A stretch of DNA of 64,000 nt from Enoplosus armatus (lineage: Eukaryota > Chordata > Actinopteri > Centrarchiformes > Enoplosidae): contig NC_092180.1 of the NCBI RefSeq assembly GCF_043641665.1, forward strand, positions 25,953,391 to 26,017,390, written 5' to 3'. The position numbers and the translations under genes are program-made. Below the pieces are notes generated by a model. The model saw only the letters and a list, made by a program, of their open reading frames with translations. It was not told the DNA's origin and did no database searches. This document shows, one piece after another, positions 1 through 10,960 of the stretch. Positions within the stretch are counted from its first letter, which is position 1. Each line of letters opens with the position of its first letter.

Positions 1-150
1 CTACCTGCCCAACAGCAAATGGCAGACAGACAAAGTTAACAACTAGCTGGTGAGCGCAGTGGAGCATTTAGCAGGTAAACAGCCACATATGTACATCCCA
101 CAGGAGTTGGTGGAGACCAAAATAGAGCTAAAAGATACGTGTTTATGTCT
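1..150 (+). repeat. dispersed repeat family A, copy 1 (truncated by window edge)
   Basis: This segment (CTACCTGCCC start, then a GGAGTTGGTGGAGACC block and an AATAGAGCTAAAAG block) recurs near 9960-10080, 18120-18210, 63340-63470 and, reversed, near 30240-30475. The internal order is the same in each, so it is an interspersed element and not low complexity. It contains no coding frame. The class is unknown to me; a nonautonomous DNA transposon or SINE relic is possible. Confidence 0.75.
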
Positions 151-574
151 TATTCTTGACATCCTGCTCTCTGAACTACTGCTGCACAGTGGCTTTACCC
201 CTTAAGCATCAGTTGGAAAATCAGATGTATCTCCTTTGCAACCCGAAATTTCATGGAATGGACTGGTAATTGGTTTGAGAGACGCACAAGTCTTGTGTCT
301 GCAATAGATGTAAAATAAATGCATGAAGACGGTCTAGTACAATGTCCTATTACTGTATAGAGCAGCAGAAGTGTTTCACTAATTTAAGCACAAATTGGCA
401 CATTGCAGCACTCGAAACAATAAGCGAGATCTGGGGCCTCTCAGAATATCCCGAGAGCAGAGCCACTTGACACTGTGGCTCTGCTGGAGCGACAATCAGA
501 GGGACCTCTACACAGAAGTAGGTTTTATAGAAACATAAACAGCAGTACCTATTGTTAGCTACTGACAGAGGTAG

Positions 575-618
575 CTCTCTCTCTCTCTCACTCACACACA
601 CACACACACACACACACA
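575..618. repeat. (CT)n(CA)n microsatellite
   Basis: A CT run of about 15 nt passes into a CA run of about 26 nt. It lies in the intron; open frames across it are artefacts. Confidence 0.95.
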
Positions 619-698
619 TTAGCCGCTGTGGGATGGCAGGAAGTGGAACAGTTTCAGTAAAACTGGGACAGAGGGTCTCCAATATGACCTGACTAGCA

Positions 699-930
699 GA
701 GAGAGAGAGAGAGAGAGGTGGGCAGATGTAGTGTGCCAGAGGAAAGAACAAGATGAAAAAGGGGGAGTCTGAGAAAAAGAGATAAAGACACAAAGAGGGA
801 CAACAAAGAAAAAGAATAGTGAATAATAGAAAGTACTGGGAGAAGAGAGGTGAGGAGGGAGGGAGGGAGGTAGAAAGAGAAAAATGGATTGGGGGGGGGG
901 GCTCGATGATGTAGAGAGCACCAAGAGAGG
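699..930. repeat. purine-rich low-complexity tract with GA repeat and G11
   Basis: (GA)n at 699-717 is followed by about 200 nt that is mostly A and G, with a GGGA-rich block near 850-870 and an 11-G run at 891-901. The opposite-strand frames here (long Ser/Leu/Phe/Pro-rich peptides) are translations of polypyrimidine sequence and not genes. Confidence 0.85.
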
Positions 931-1048
931 TGGAGAGAAGAGAAACAAACGAGGTAAAAATGGGACAAAGGGCCAATTATTTATAACTCTGCACGATGGG
1001 GCTGCCGGCCCAGCCGTAATTTGCCGTGCAGTTGAGTCAATGCAGCAA

Positions 1049-1070
1049 ACACACACACACACACACACAC
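1049..1070. repeat. (CA)n microsatellite
   Basis: Eleven CA units followed by AAACAAAC. Confidence 0.95.
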
Positions 1071-1299
1071 AAACAAACCACCGAACACAAAACACGACCA
1101 ACACGTTGTTCAGGGTTTTATTGTAAACCAAGTCATTGTTTGGTTGCCCTAAATGTGACTCTTACTGGCTTCAGAGCAGACAATGTTATGCTGCTGTTAT
1201 GCTGTTATTATTATTTTTTTTAATCAATATTATTACAACGACCATTGTCGTTACTATGGCTTTACATCTCTTTGTGGAACATAAAGAGTACGCTCTAGA

Positions 1300-1368
1300 C
1301 CTGCAGTACATGAAAAGTGCCCTGAGATAACGTCATGATTTGGCACTGTATAAATAAATTGAACTGTA
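1300..1368 (+). mobile_element. LINE (L2-type) or SINE 3' tail remnant
   Basis: The order AAAAGTGCCCTGAGATAA, TGATTTGGC, then TATAAATAAATTGAACTG resembles the shared 3' tail of teleost L2-type LINEs and the SINEs that borrow it. Only the tail is recognisable; the sequence upstream is too decayed to assign. The identification rests on remembered tail sequence and no alignment was run. Confidence 0.5.
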
Positions 1369-1499
1369 CAGTATACCTGCCTGGGTTATTGCTCACAGGA
1401 CAGACATGTTGAGAGTGCATTTCAGGGAGTTGAACATTGCCTTAATGTCAGGGTTATAGTTCCACTGGAGGCACTTGTATGTGTGCTCATTTCTGCTGA

Positions 1500-1815
1500 A
1501 ACGTTGCTGTGAAAATATTTGGAACTGCCTCAAATCTCTTGAAAGTTTGAATCTTCGTAGCGTTTGAACTGTATTTGAATGGGTGTGATAGATACAGTTG
1601 AGGCACTGAAAGTAGTTGAAGTGGCACTTCAAACAGGAGCGCTGAAAGAACGGTGTGTGTTAGCACCAAAAGTAGTTGAAGTATTGGTTGAAGTGAAGGA
1701 GCTGAAAGAAGTGTAAGTTGCAGATGACATTTAAAACAGGTGAATACTGTATGCTGAAAGGAGTGGACGAGTCTGCTGAAGTGCAAGCACTAAAAGGAGT
1801 GTCAAGAGAGGTAGC
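1500..1815. repeat. degenerate minisatellite, unit about 60 nt
   Basis: Blocks of the form GAAAGTAGTTGAAGTG..GGAGC(G)CTGAAAGAA occur near 1606-1650 and 1668-1712, and diverged GCTGAAAGGAGT / AAGCACTAAAAGGAGT blocks follow to about 1800. The first two blocks are offset by about 61 nt. Minus-strand frames here are by-products of the repeat. Confidence 0.55.
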
Positions 1816-2029
1816 CTCAATATACAACAAAAACAATACAACCATTGGCGCATAACAGGCATTACAGCAGAGATTAGGAAAGTTCATTACCATGCATTTA
1901 CTCAGCATACAGGGTCCCCATTGATGTGTTTTTGAATGTGTTCAAGGAAATGAATCTCTCTCTCTTTCTCTGCTCACTGCTCACCTTCCTTCATCCTTTC
2001 CTCTCCGTCTCCATGTGTCCCGCTACCAG

Positions 2030-2137
2030 GTGGAGCAGTTTAAACAGGATCCCAGCCCCTCCAAGTGTCTGCACTCAGTATTCAACGTAGACACCGGTGA
2101 CGAGGTGCACTCCTACAGCGACTACCACCACCTGCAG
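2030..2137 (+). CDS. phkb: phkb exon 1 of window (codons 1-36)
   Basis: The acceptor is CGCTACCAG|GTG and the donor is CTGCAG|gtcagc; phase 0 to 0, 108 nt. It encodes [20 protein letters not shown] followed by [16 protein letters not shown]. Human PHKB has [20 protein letters not shown] at this place from memory, so identity is high with a variable serine/proline stretch. It begins the GH15-like region covered here. Confidence 0.96.
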
Positions 2138-5100
2138 GTCAGCCAGCGAGCAGACAATTGCAGAAATGAGGCAATTGAAAGAATGAAATGATTTTTTTTT
2201 TTTTTTTAACATATTTCCATATACACAATGTGTATGTGTGTGGGTGTGTTTTGGATACGTGCATTACTAGCTGTCCATCTAAATTAAATGAGAATGAGTC
2301 CAGATGCAACGAGCATATCTACAAAGGTTAAAAGTGTCTTAAGGCTAAAGAGACAGGTTTTATTGCACGCTATAAAGACTGTAAGGTAAAGTCCCACCAC
2401 ACTACTCTGCTATTATATCTCTGGTCACATATCTGTTGTATAACAATATTGAAAATGATTTCACTGGCTGTGGTCAGGGAAGAAACTCAATGAGGAGCGA
2501 GCCTCGCTGAAGATGAAAATGAACAACGGGGTGAACAAATTGGCCAATCGATCTCTTAGTGGCAGGTTTTGTTTTTGAGTGTCTTGGAAAAATAAAACGC
2601 CCATAAAAATGTTTCATTTCTTTGTCCCTCTGCTTGGTGCGCATGTACGCTTGGAAAATTGACTTTTCCCTTCAGAGGTGGATATGCATTAAATTGGCAC
2701 TTAAACACCTTATTCACCTGTCAATGGTATTGACAGAGGTCAATTTGGTGTATAACGTTTGGATGGAGACTGCAGTCCTAGTGAAGGGTGGTCAATACAT
2801 CAAGAGACCTAGATAGAAAATCTAAATAATAATGCCTGTGACAAAGACATCTAAGCTGTATAGATGTTACACACGTACCGTATATTCATTTCTTATCCAA
2901 CAACTTTACCTTGAAGTTAATTGCGGTATTGATTATGCCAGTCCTAATAGCTAACATAAAGCTCACATCTCAGTTTCTACACTATGTACTATGTGTGTCA
3001 TGTTTTTTTAATGGTATCTCATCCTCTCTGTCCTTCCCTCTGTTGTTGCTCTAGATCGATGCCGTTTCTCTGTTCCTGCTGTATCTGGTGGAGATGATCT
3101 GCTCTGGCCTGCAGATCATTTACAACACAGATGAGGTAAACAAGATGCTAAAATGACTGCCAAGGTGATCGATTCTGGACATTGGGGATTTACACCCTGC
3201 CCTGCTTATTGGTCTGACTTTCTAGCCAATCCACCAGCAGCAATCCGTATCCATCTTAAACAACTTTGTTTCTTGTAAAGATAATTACACAATGAACAAA
3301 AACTCCTGTGCAGAATGCTGCTTTCGTCTTATTCTCAATTTTAAATTTATTGTATATATTTCAGATTAAATATATTTAGAGATTCAAATGAGTGAAAACC
3401 AGTTAAATTGCATCTCAAATAACCACTGACAGTATTTTTGACTAAAATGTTGTAATGGTTGTATGGCAACAACTGTTTTATGGATTACCATGGATTTTTG
3501 TACAGACATGCATGGTCCCAGTAGGGTGAATCTTACTGACTTTGGTGATCCTTGACTTTTCATCTTGCCACCAGCAGGTCAACATTTTAATTTGTCCAAA
3601 ACTTTAGTTTATGACCAAATACCTGCAAGACCAATGACATTCCCGTCAGCCTCAGCTGTACTTTATTTTTAGCGCTAATGAGCAAACGTTAACATTAAGA
3701 TAGTGAAAAGCATCAGCATCTAATCATTGTCGTTAGCATGCTTTAGTACCGCTACGACACACTGCTAAAGTCCATAATAACATATTTTGTCTCTAAGTCT
3801 CTAAACTGCATTCTGACATTTATGAAAAAATTTTTTTTCGCCTTGTGAGTCTGTAAGCACGCACATGAAAATCCCTATTGTGAAAATGTACGAAAAAAAA
3901 TTGTGGGACCTAATGATATTCATCAATCTTAGATTATGTGATGCCACCTTCTGGAGATCCAACCAGATGCTATAAAGTAAGACCAAAGGGTTTCTAAAGC
4001 CAGTTAGATGTACCCTAAATCCCCCACAGATATCCTAGAGCCGACACAAACGCAGGATCAGGGGACAGTATCTCACTTTTATGGCTCGGCTCACATTTAT
4101 ATTTTTGCTGAGCCGCTCAATTGACTTTCAACAGGGAAACGTTTAGATGATTTCATTGTGGAGGCTTAAATGTCCTCCTGGGAATCGAACCGGTAACGTC
4201 GTCTTTGGCAGCACACCAACCCAGACTATTACTGAAGAGTTGCTTTGAATGGTTTCTTCAGAGTTTGATGTATGTGTCCTGTGTCATTTTTTCGTCTATT
4301 TTATGTTTGGCTCTTAATAAAACTACTCGGCTACTCGGCTGTTAAGTTTACACACTGTGCTGTTTGTTGTGTGGCCCTGAGGAGCAGTTGGAACTTCATT
4401 AATTCTGTTAGTTTTTATAGTCTGCTCTTTCTCAGCTTTACTTACCGCCACGGAGTGGTGGAATTTGTGCCGGTGGTAAAGGAATCTATTTGTTTCCTAG
4501 ATTGGGTTTAAGAGAGTAACGGCATGGTAAAACATTTTGCCACTAACCAATTAGTGAATGCAGTCTTCACTTTGTTTACAGAAAACACTCCCTAATAACC
4601 TCTCATTTTTCTGCATGTCTCACTCCTGATGGCAAACAAATTGTCAATGTAACCTTTTTATGAGGGCAGTCCGGTTTGTGCAGCAGCCTTAATTTGCATG
4701 TTTAAACACTGCTTATTAGGTTGCGTAATTCAAGCTCAAGCAGTCTGTGCGCACCCCCCCATCCTTCTATTAACAAACATCCAATCCAGTGAGCAAAAGG
4801 ACTTGTGATTTGTGTTCTCACTGAATGCTGCTTGAAAAGCGTTTCATTTGGAATAATCACATTATTACGGTAGCATTTATTAGTTTGTTGTTAGCTGTCA
4901 CTGCTTGTGAAGCCCCTTGGCGTTTACTTGACTGAGCTGGAAGCTGCATTGCAGTGTTTTCTTTTTCTTGAGGTGGTATGGGAAGGCTGCAGTGTGTCCT
5001 CTGAGAAGATGCACTATCGACCTCCTTCCAGATGCCATTTTCAGTTTCATGCAGCGTGAAATGGACCGTCTCATTAGCCCGCGTGTATCACAGTCTTGTG

Positions 5101-6103
5101 TTTTTTTCACCTAATACACGTGTATACATTTTTTGTGTGTGTGTGTGCTGCTGCTGGCACATGGGTAAAAGCAGCAGCTACATGTAGTGTGCTTCTGCAA
5201 ATGTGCCCACGTGCTCAGGACTGGCAGGGACACTTGTGTACCGGCAGGCAGACAGAGAGGCTGGTTTGGCCAGTGGGCAGCAACATTCATTAAGATACCA
5301 TTAAGATACTAAAAGTTCCCCTCGTTAATCACTCCACTCATAAAACCCCCAAATGAGAGAGTCGGCAAACATCTTTCTCTCTTTCCCAGCCTCGTTTGCT
5401 GTGCTCCCTCTTTCCCTGCCCTCCTTCATAGACATGGCCTATTTAAGTCCTACACAGGTTGCATCTGCTTCTCTCTACCTCTGTCTTTCACTCTCTCATC
5501 TCTCTCTTTTTCCCTCCCCCGCTTTGTCATTTTAGATTAAATCTCCCATCAGTCAAACACACACGCACGCACTGCTACTTTCAGGTCTTTTTAATGATTC
5601 AAGGCCTTTAAGGCCTCACACGCTTTATCTCTTCTTTTTTATTTTTTTTCTAGATGTGCCTATTGATTTTGACATGTCTCTCTTGGACGCAGCGTCTTTC
5701 TCCACAGCCGGCGTGGGCCCGATGGTGATGACTCTGCTAATTACAACTTTAAAATCATGAGAGGCCACCGTTTTGTTTGGTGATGAAATCAAGGACTCTC
5801 CTGATGAGTCCGTAATGAAAGGGCGATGCGCTGATAATTTTAATGTTGCTATAAATGGATGTTGTGATATCTGTCCATTCAGTGTCGTGCCATGGGCAGT
5901 TGACACCTATTAATATACTATAAACTATACTACTTAATTACACCTTGTCTGTAGCTGCAGGTTGAGTTTGACCTTGAGCGCTGATGAGGAATCAGCTTTC
6001 TCGTCCGCTTTACTAACCTTTATAATGACAGTTACATATCTCACCCCAGATCAATATCGAAGGTCAACTATTACTGTATATATATATGTAAGTGTGTGTA
6101 AGG

Positions 6104-6149
<46 letters not shown>

Positions 6150-9100
6150 ATAGCTGCAGCTCAAATGATGTACTTTGTGTTTGTGTGTCAGTATGGAAAC
6201 ATGTTTACTACCTGCAGCACTGGGTCTATGAGTACTTGTGTGTGTATGTGTAAGATACTGTTTATGTGTATGCAGGTGTCTGCGTTGACATCCCCAGTGC
6301 CTTCCTGTGTTTGATGTGTGTTTTCTGTGTGCAGGTTTCCTTCATCCAGAACCTGGTGTTCTGTGTGGAAAGAGCCTACAGGGTGCCTGACTACGGCATG
6401 TGGGAGAGAGGCAGCAAATACAACAATGGTAGCACTGAGCTGCATTCCAGGTCAGTCAAAAGCTCAGCAGCACACAAAGAAAGTGCAAAATAATGTACAT
6501 AGTAGGGTTCAAATGTGGGTATTTACAGGCTGTTACTAAGTGAAACTGCCAAATGCTGATATCCAGTCTCTTTAAACAGACACTTTGCTGATTTTCAGCA
6601 GTTTTACAGTTTGACACGACAAGTTTTATTTTCTCCTCAGTGCTGCTGGCAAAAATGGATTCCCGGTGAATATACACACACAGAGTTTTAAAGATCACAC
6701 TGTGTCACGAGTTACTGTGATGCTGTAAATTTCACTGTTGCATGCTAGCTTTTTCACCCTGTGGGCCCACCACCCGCAGGGATAGGCCTTGGGGTTGGGT
6801 GCACTGCAAGCTGGGCGGCAGGCAAAGGCAGGGACCTACGCATGCTGACCCCCGGCACTGTAGAGTGGTTCTAGGGACGTGGAACGTCACCCGGCTGGCA
6901 GGAAAGGAACCAAAGCTGGTGTGGGAGGTGGAGCGGTACCAGCTAGATATAGTTGGGCTCTACACACAGCACTGGATCTGGAACCCAACTCCTGGAGAGG
7001 GGTTGGACTCTCTCCTTTTCCAGAGTGGCCCAGGGGGAGAGGCGCTGGTCACCGGGAGGTCCTGTGGGGGTTGCTGCGGGAGTATGGGGTACTGGGTGTA
7101 ACCTAAGTGAGAGCTGTGTCCGTATACTCCGCACAAAGTCGTGGGTAGTTTTCGGTGGGTGTTGGCCTCCACCAGGGTTGTACCTTGTCACCGATTCTGT
7201 TTGTGATATTCATGGACAGGATCTCAAGGCGCAGCTGGGGGGAGGAGAGTCTCCGGTTTGGGGACCTTAGAATTTCTTTGTCTGCTCTTTGCAGATGATG
7301 TGGTTCTGTTGACTTCAACAGACTGTGACCTACAGCACGCACTGGCCCTAGAGCAGTATCCTTAATGCCAACCCACTTTTCTAGGTGATCCAATAGAATA
7401 GAATGATCCACTGTGTCAAATGGTGAACTGTGATCAAGAAGAATTAAAATCTCCAGCATTAGCTGTGTGTTAAGATCGTTTGTTAGTTAAGATGTTATGA
7501 TTATTCAAAAACAGCCTTCTCTAAAACTTGTGTTAAAAATAGTAATTTAGATTAGAATCACCATCAAATCCACAGCATCAACCCTCTGTTACTCTAACCC
7601 TATTACTTGAAACGTTAGAGCTATTTACAATGGATGAAATAGTGGGACCAACACTGTCAAATCTGGCAGACATCTACAGCCTTCAGCAAGTCCTTTAGAT
7701 GTAATGCCTGTCAGATGGAATCCATTGTAAATAGCTCTCATGTTTAAGTAATAATTGAAGGCTTTAGTTTGGCAATTGTGTCTTTTAAAGGCCCTTGTGA
7801 AATGAACAATGCAAGGCAGAGGGGTCACAGTGTAGAGAAGGATCACAGATGACATGACCGATCATTTATTTTGTTTGTGAACAAGGACAGAAATTGCTCA
7901 CAGATCAAGGGACAGGATTCAGTTTGTTGAATAGGACTCTTGGGTTATGACGCTTTGTTGCAACGATGTTGGAGAAATAGAAGGAACTTGCTTTTCTTTT
8001 AGAATTTCATATGACACCACAAGTTTGTCCTTTGTCCATTCCCATTCTGCCTGTCTGCATTTTCTCTTTACTTCTCTAACGTTGTTATTTAGCCAAGGCG
8101 TGCTGCGAGTTGGTTTGACTTGCCTGATTTTTGCAGGTGCTATAGAATCGTTAACATTACTCACAGAGGGATGGTATGAACATCTTACCTGAAGAGAGGC
8201 TATGAAATCTTAGTGCTACCTTAGTACACCACATACAATACAATTTATCAAATGGCCTTCGCCTCCTGCTTGCCACTTGCATGCTGGGGAGTGGGCTCCT
8301 CCAGACAGCGGACTACAGATGTGTTTATCCAGAGGTTGGGGGACGCAACACAGGCAGCCACATCTTCACCGCAGAACATTTTTCATGTCCAGCTTGCTTT
8401 TTTTCCCCTTAAACCTCTTCTTTCTTGTTATGTTAATCCTGCTGTTGGTTTGTTTTGCTACAGGAGGCAGCAGGAATTATGGGGACTATGGTTTCATTAA
8501 AAAAATGAGCAAAAAAAACCCATCTCTAGCCTATTTCATCTGATAAGATGTATTCAGGGTCAGTGTGTCAGTTTTAACACATATTTACTGATGGAAATGC
8601 CAAATCGACACAATGTGACAATAACAACTCTGATAAATAACCTGTACTGAGGAAAACCAGGGGAAAAAAAAACACCTGGTTAAAACACCAGCACTGTCCT
8701 CAACCAGTGAATTGCAGTGAGTTTTTGTTACACGCTCCTAACTGATTTATCATCCAAGGTCGAACTGGCCTCCCTCTCCTCTGCCAGTGTCTTGATAAAG
8801 ATCCTCAATTTCTGCCATTGCTTATCTCTGGGAAGCATGTTTTTTTTTCTTTCTCCAACAATCCAAGGCTATTGGCAGCAGCTTGCCAAGATATCCTCAA
8901 GAAAAGATAACAAATTCGATGTAGTGTAGAAGCACTGTGTCTCGCGCTCCTTGTATTTCCTCCCCTTGAGGTCATGCTTTGGATTTCCACAATTAGTGAG
9001 CTAGCTTACACATGTAGTTGCGTAATACCAATTAACATGGTGTGTGCAAACAGTGAACTGTCGCAGGGGCAGATTCAGAATGGTTCCATGTAAACAAGAT

Positions 9101-10918
9101 CTGTGTAAACGATCAAATTGAGCATTCATTTCTAGTCCCAGAGTGCCAATGGGCAGAAGTGTTCACTTTGGCAGTGTATTCATTTGTCCATATCAAATCA
9201 AATGACTCATTTTATTTGCTGCTGCCTCGTATTTATCTTCACACCCAGTCAAATGGCTAGATTGCAGCTGTTTTATTTAAAGCAGCATATCTAATCTCGT
9301 ATCTTCTTGAAATATCTTAACTTATGATGAGTAAAATGTCATTTTATTACAAATATAAAAACAAGACCGTGCTCGTGCCTGTGCATGAATTTTTCAACAT
9401 GAACACACCTTCATAATAGTCATCTTTTCATTCATTTTACAACAGCGCACATTAAAATCATGTCATGTCGAGTCTTAATGTGCTGTAAATACAGTATATT
9501 ACAGCACATTCAGCCAGTCAATACTGGTTTACCAATCGGGCGAAGTAGGAAAAGGGTCCCAGACCTCCAGGGTCTCCAAGAGTCCCATGTTTACTTGGTT
9601 CTGTTGTTTTTTTGGTAATTTGATTTCTAACTAATGACTTAACAACATTGACTTTGCTGGGAAGTTTGGACAACTAAAGTACAGCAGTTCCTGCATTAGA
9701 AAGCCTTGTAGAGTCTTGGCCCTGTCTTGTAGAGGGGCCCTGTATCAGAATCTAGTTTTAACACCTTAAAGCTACTCAATATTTTTATATTAACAATTGA
9801 TCAAACGACTGTGTAATGTGAAATAGGTCACTCGCAGTTATGGACAAGGAATTGCCACCTGAGCTTGTGTTTCAGCTCGCAACTGTACTGTTTGGCTCAG
9901 TCTCACTGTTCAAATCAACTTGTTGCCAGCCACAGCAGTGGAAACGGCTCTGATAAACCCACTGTATGCTACCTGCCCCGAACCAAACAGTTGACAAAAA
10001 TATAGTGGAGCATTTAGCAGCTAAAGAGACAGATATTTCCTTCAGGGGTTGGTGGAGACCGAAATAGAGCTAAGAAGAGAGTGAATATTTGACTAACATT
10101 CATCAGGTTTGATGTGTGAATAGGCAACTGTTAGCTTACACGTTCATTGTATGTACTTTATAAGGTGATAATATGTCAATGTTGTCTCAACAGCATGTTG
10201 TCTTCTCGTCTTCTTCTCTGGATAGCATCAAACCAGCTGACATGAAAGAACAATTAAAACTTGCCCAATAGAAACAAATTCCTGAGGACCTCTCTTCCCC
10301 TCGTAAATGGGCTAGATGTGTTGTTTTCCGGGCCACATCCATTACTTCCTCTTCTGTTTACTGGCGGATTACAGCCATGTGTAAAGCATGGCCTATACCG
10401 CCAACTTCTGATGAAGCTTTGCAACGAGCTTAGTTTTCGCTCCAAACCAGTTAATGGAAACGCACTTGATTCTCATTTCTTTTTTGCAGCATTTCAAAGT
10501 AATGGCTAAATAAACCAACAGCAAACTTCGGGAGACAGGGTACGTACACAACGCGCCAGAGACGAGGTGGGGTGTGGGGGTTGTCGACAGGGACCCACCA
10601 CCAGTATACGAAATGTGAAGAGGCAAATGAACCAATTAAGCCAACATGACCTCAACTGGGATACAGTATGAACTACTGTACGTGAAAATATTGCTGTGCA
10701 GTCTGCAGTGTGAGCTCATGGACTAATAGTCTACAGCAACATTTTCATCATGCAAATCTTCATCTCCAACTGTCAACTGAAGCTGTTGCATCATGATGCT
10801 GTTTCGGTCCTGTTTCCTAGTATCATTTTTTCAACCTCCTGTTTCCCTACCAAGCATCAAATCTCCTCCATCTCTGTGCGAGCTGCTGACAGCCTTGCCG
10901 TCCAGTACTGGCCGTCTT

Positions 10919-10960
<42 letters not shown>

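Larger units (their letters stand above)
1..2029 (+). other. phkb upstream intron (5' end outside window)
   Basis: I found no phkb exon here; the preceding human-type exon (ending near YCYMRQADK) must lie further upstream. The stretch holds a piece of repeat family A at its start, CT/CA, GA and CA microsatellites, an 11-G run at 891-901, a LINE/SINE-type 3' tail near 1300-1368 and a degenerate minisatellite near 1500-1815. The last 75 nt are strongly pyrimidine-rich, a good acceptor tract for exon 1. Confidence 0.85.
3136..6334 (+). other. phkb intron 2 of window
   Basis: 3.2 kb. It contains repeat family B near 3470-3775, a tRNA-like B-box sequence on the minus strand near 4150-4250, and a long (TG)n at 6104-6146. 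The last 100 nt before exon 3 are TG-rich. The rest shows no gene. Confidence 0.85.

Noticed and set aside
350..1131. Minus-strand frames of 170-208 codons rich in Leu, Ser, Phe and Pro
   Set aside because: They read the pyrimidine complement of purine-rich and GA/CA repeats; no domain and no splice support.
6742..7270. Possible functional endonuclease/RT gene
   Set aside because: The LINE is internally deleted and frame-broken, so it is annotated as a dead fragment.
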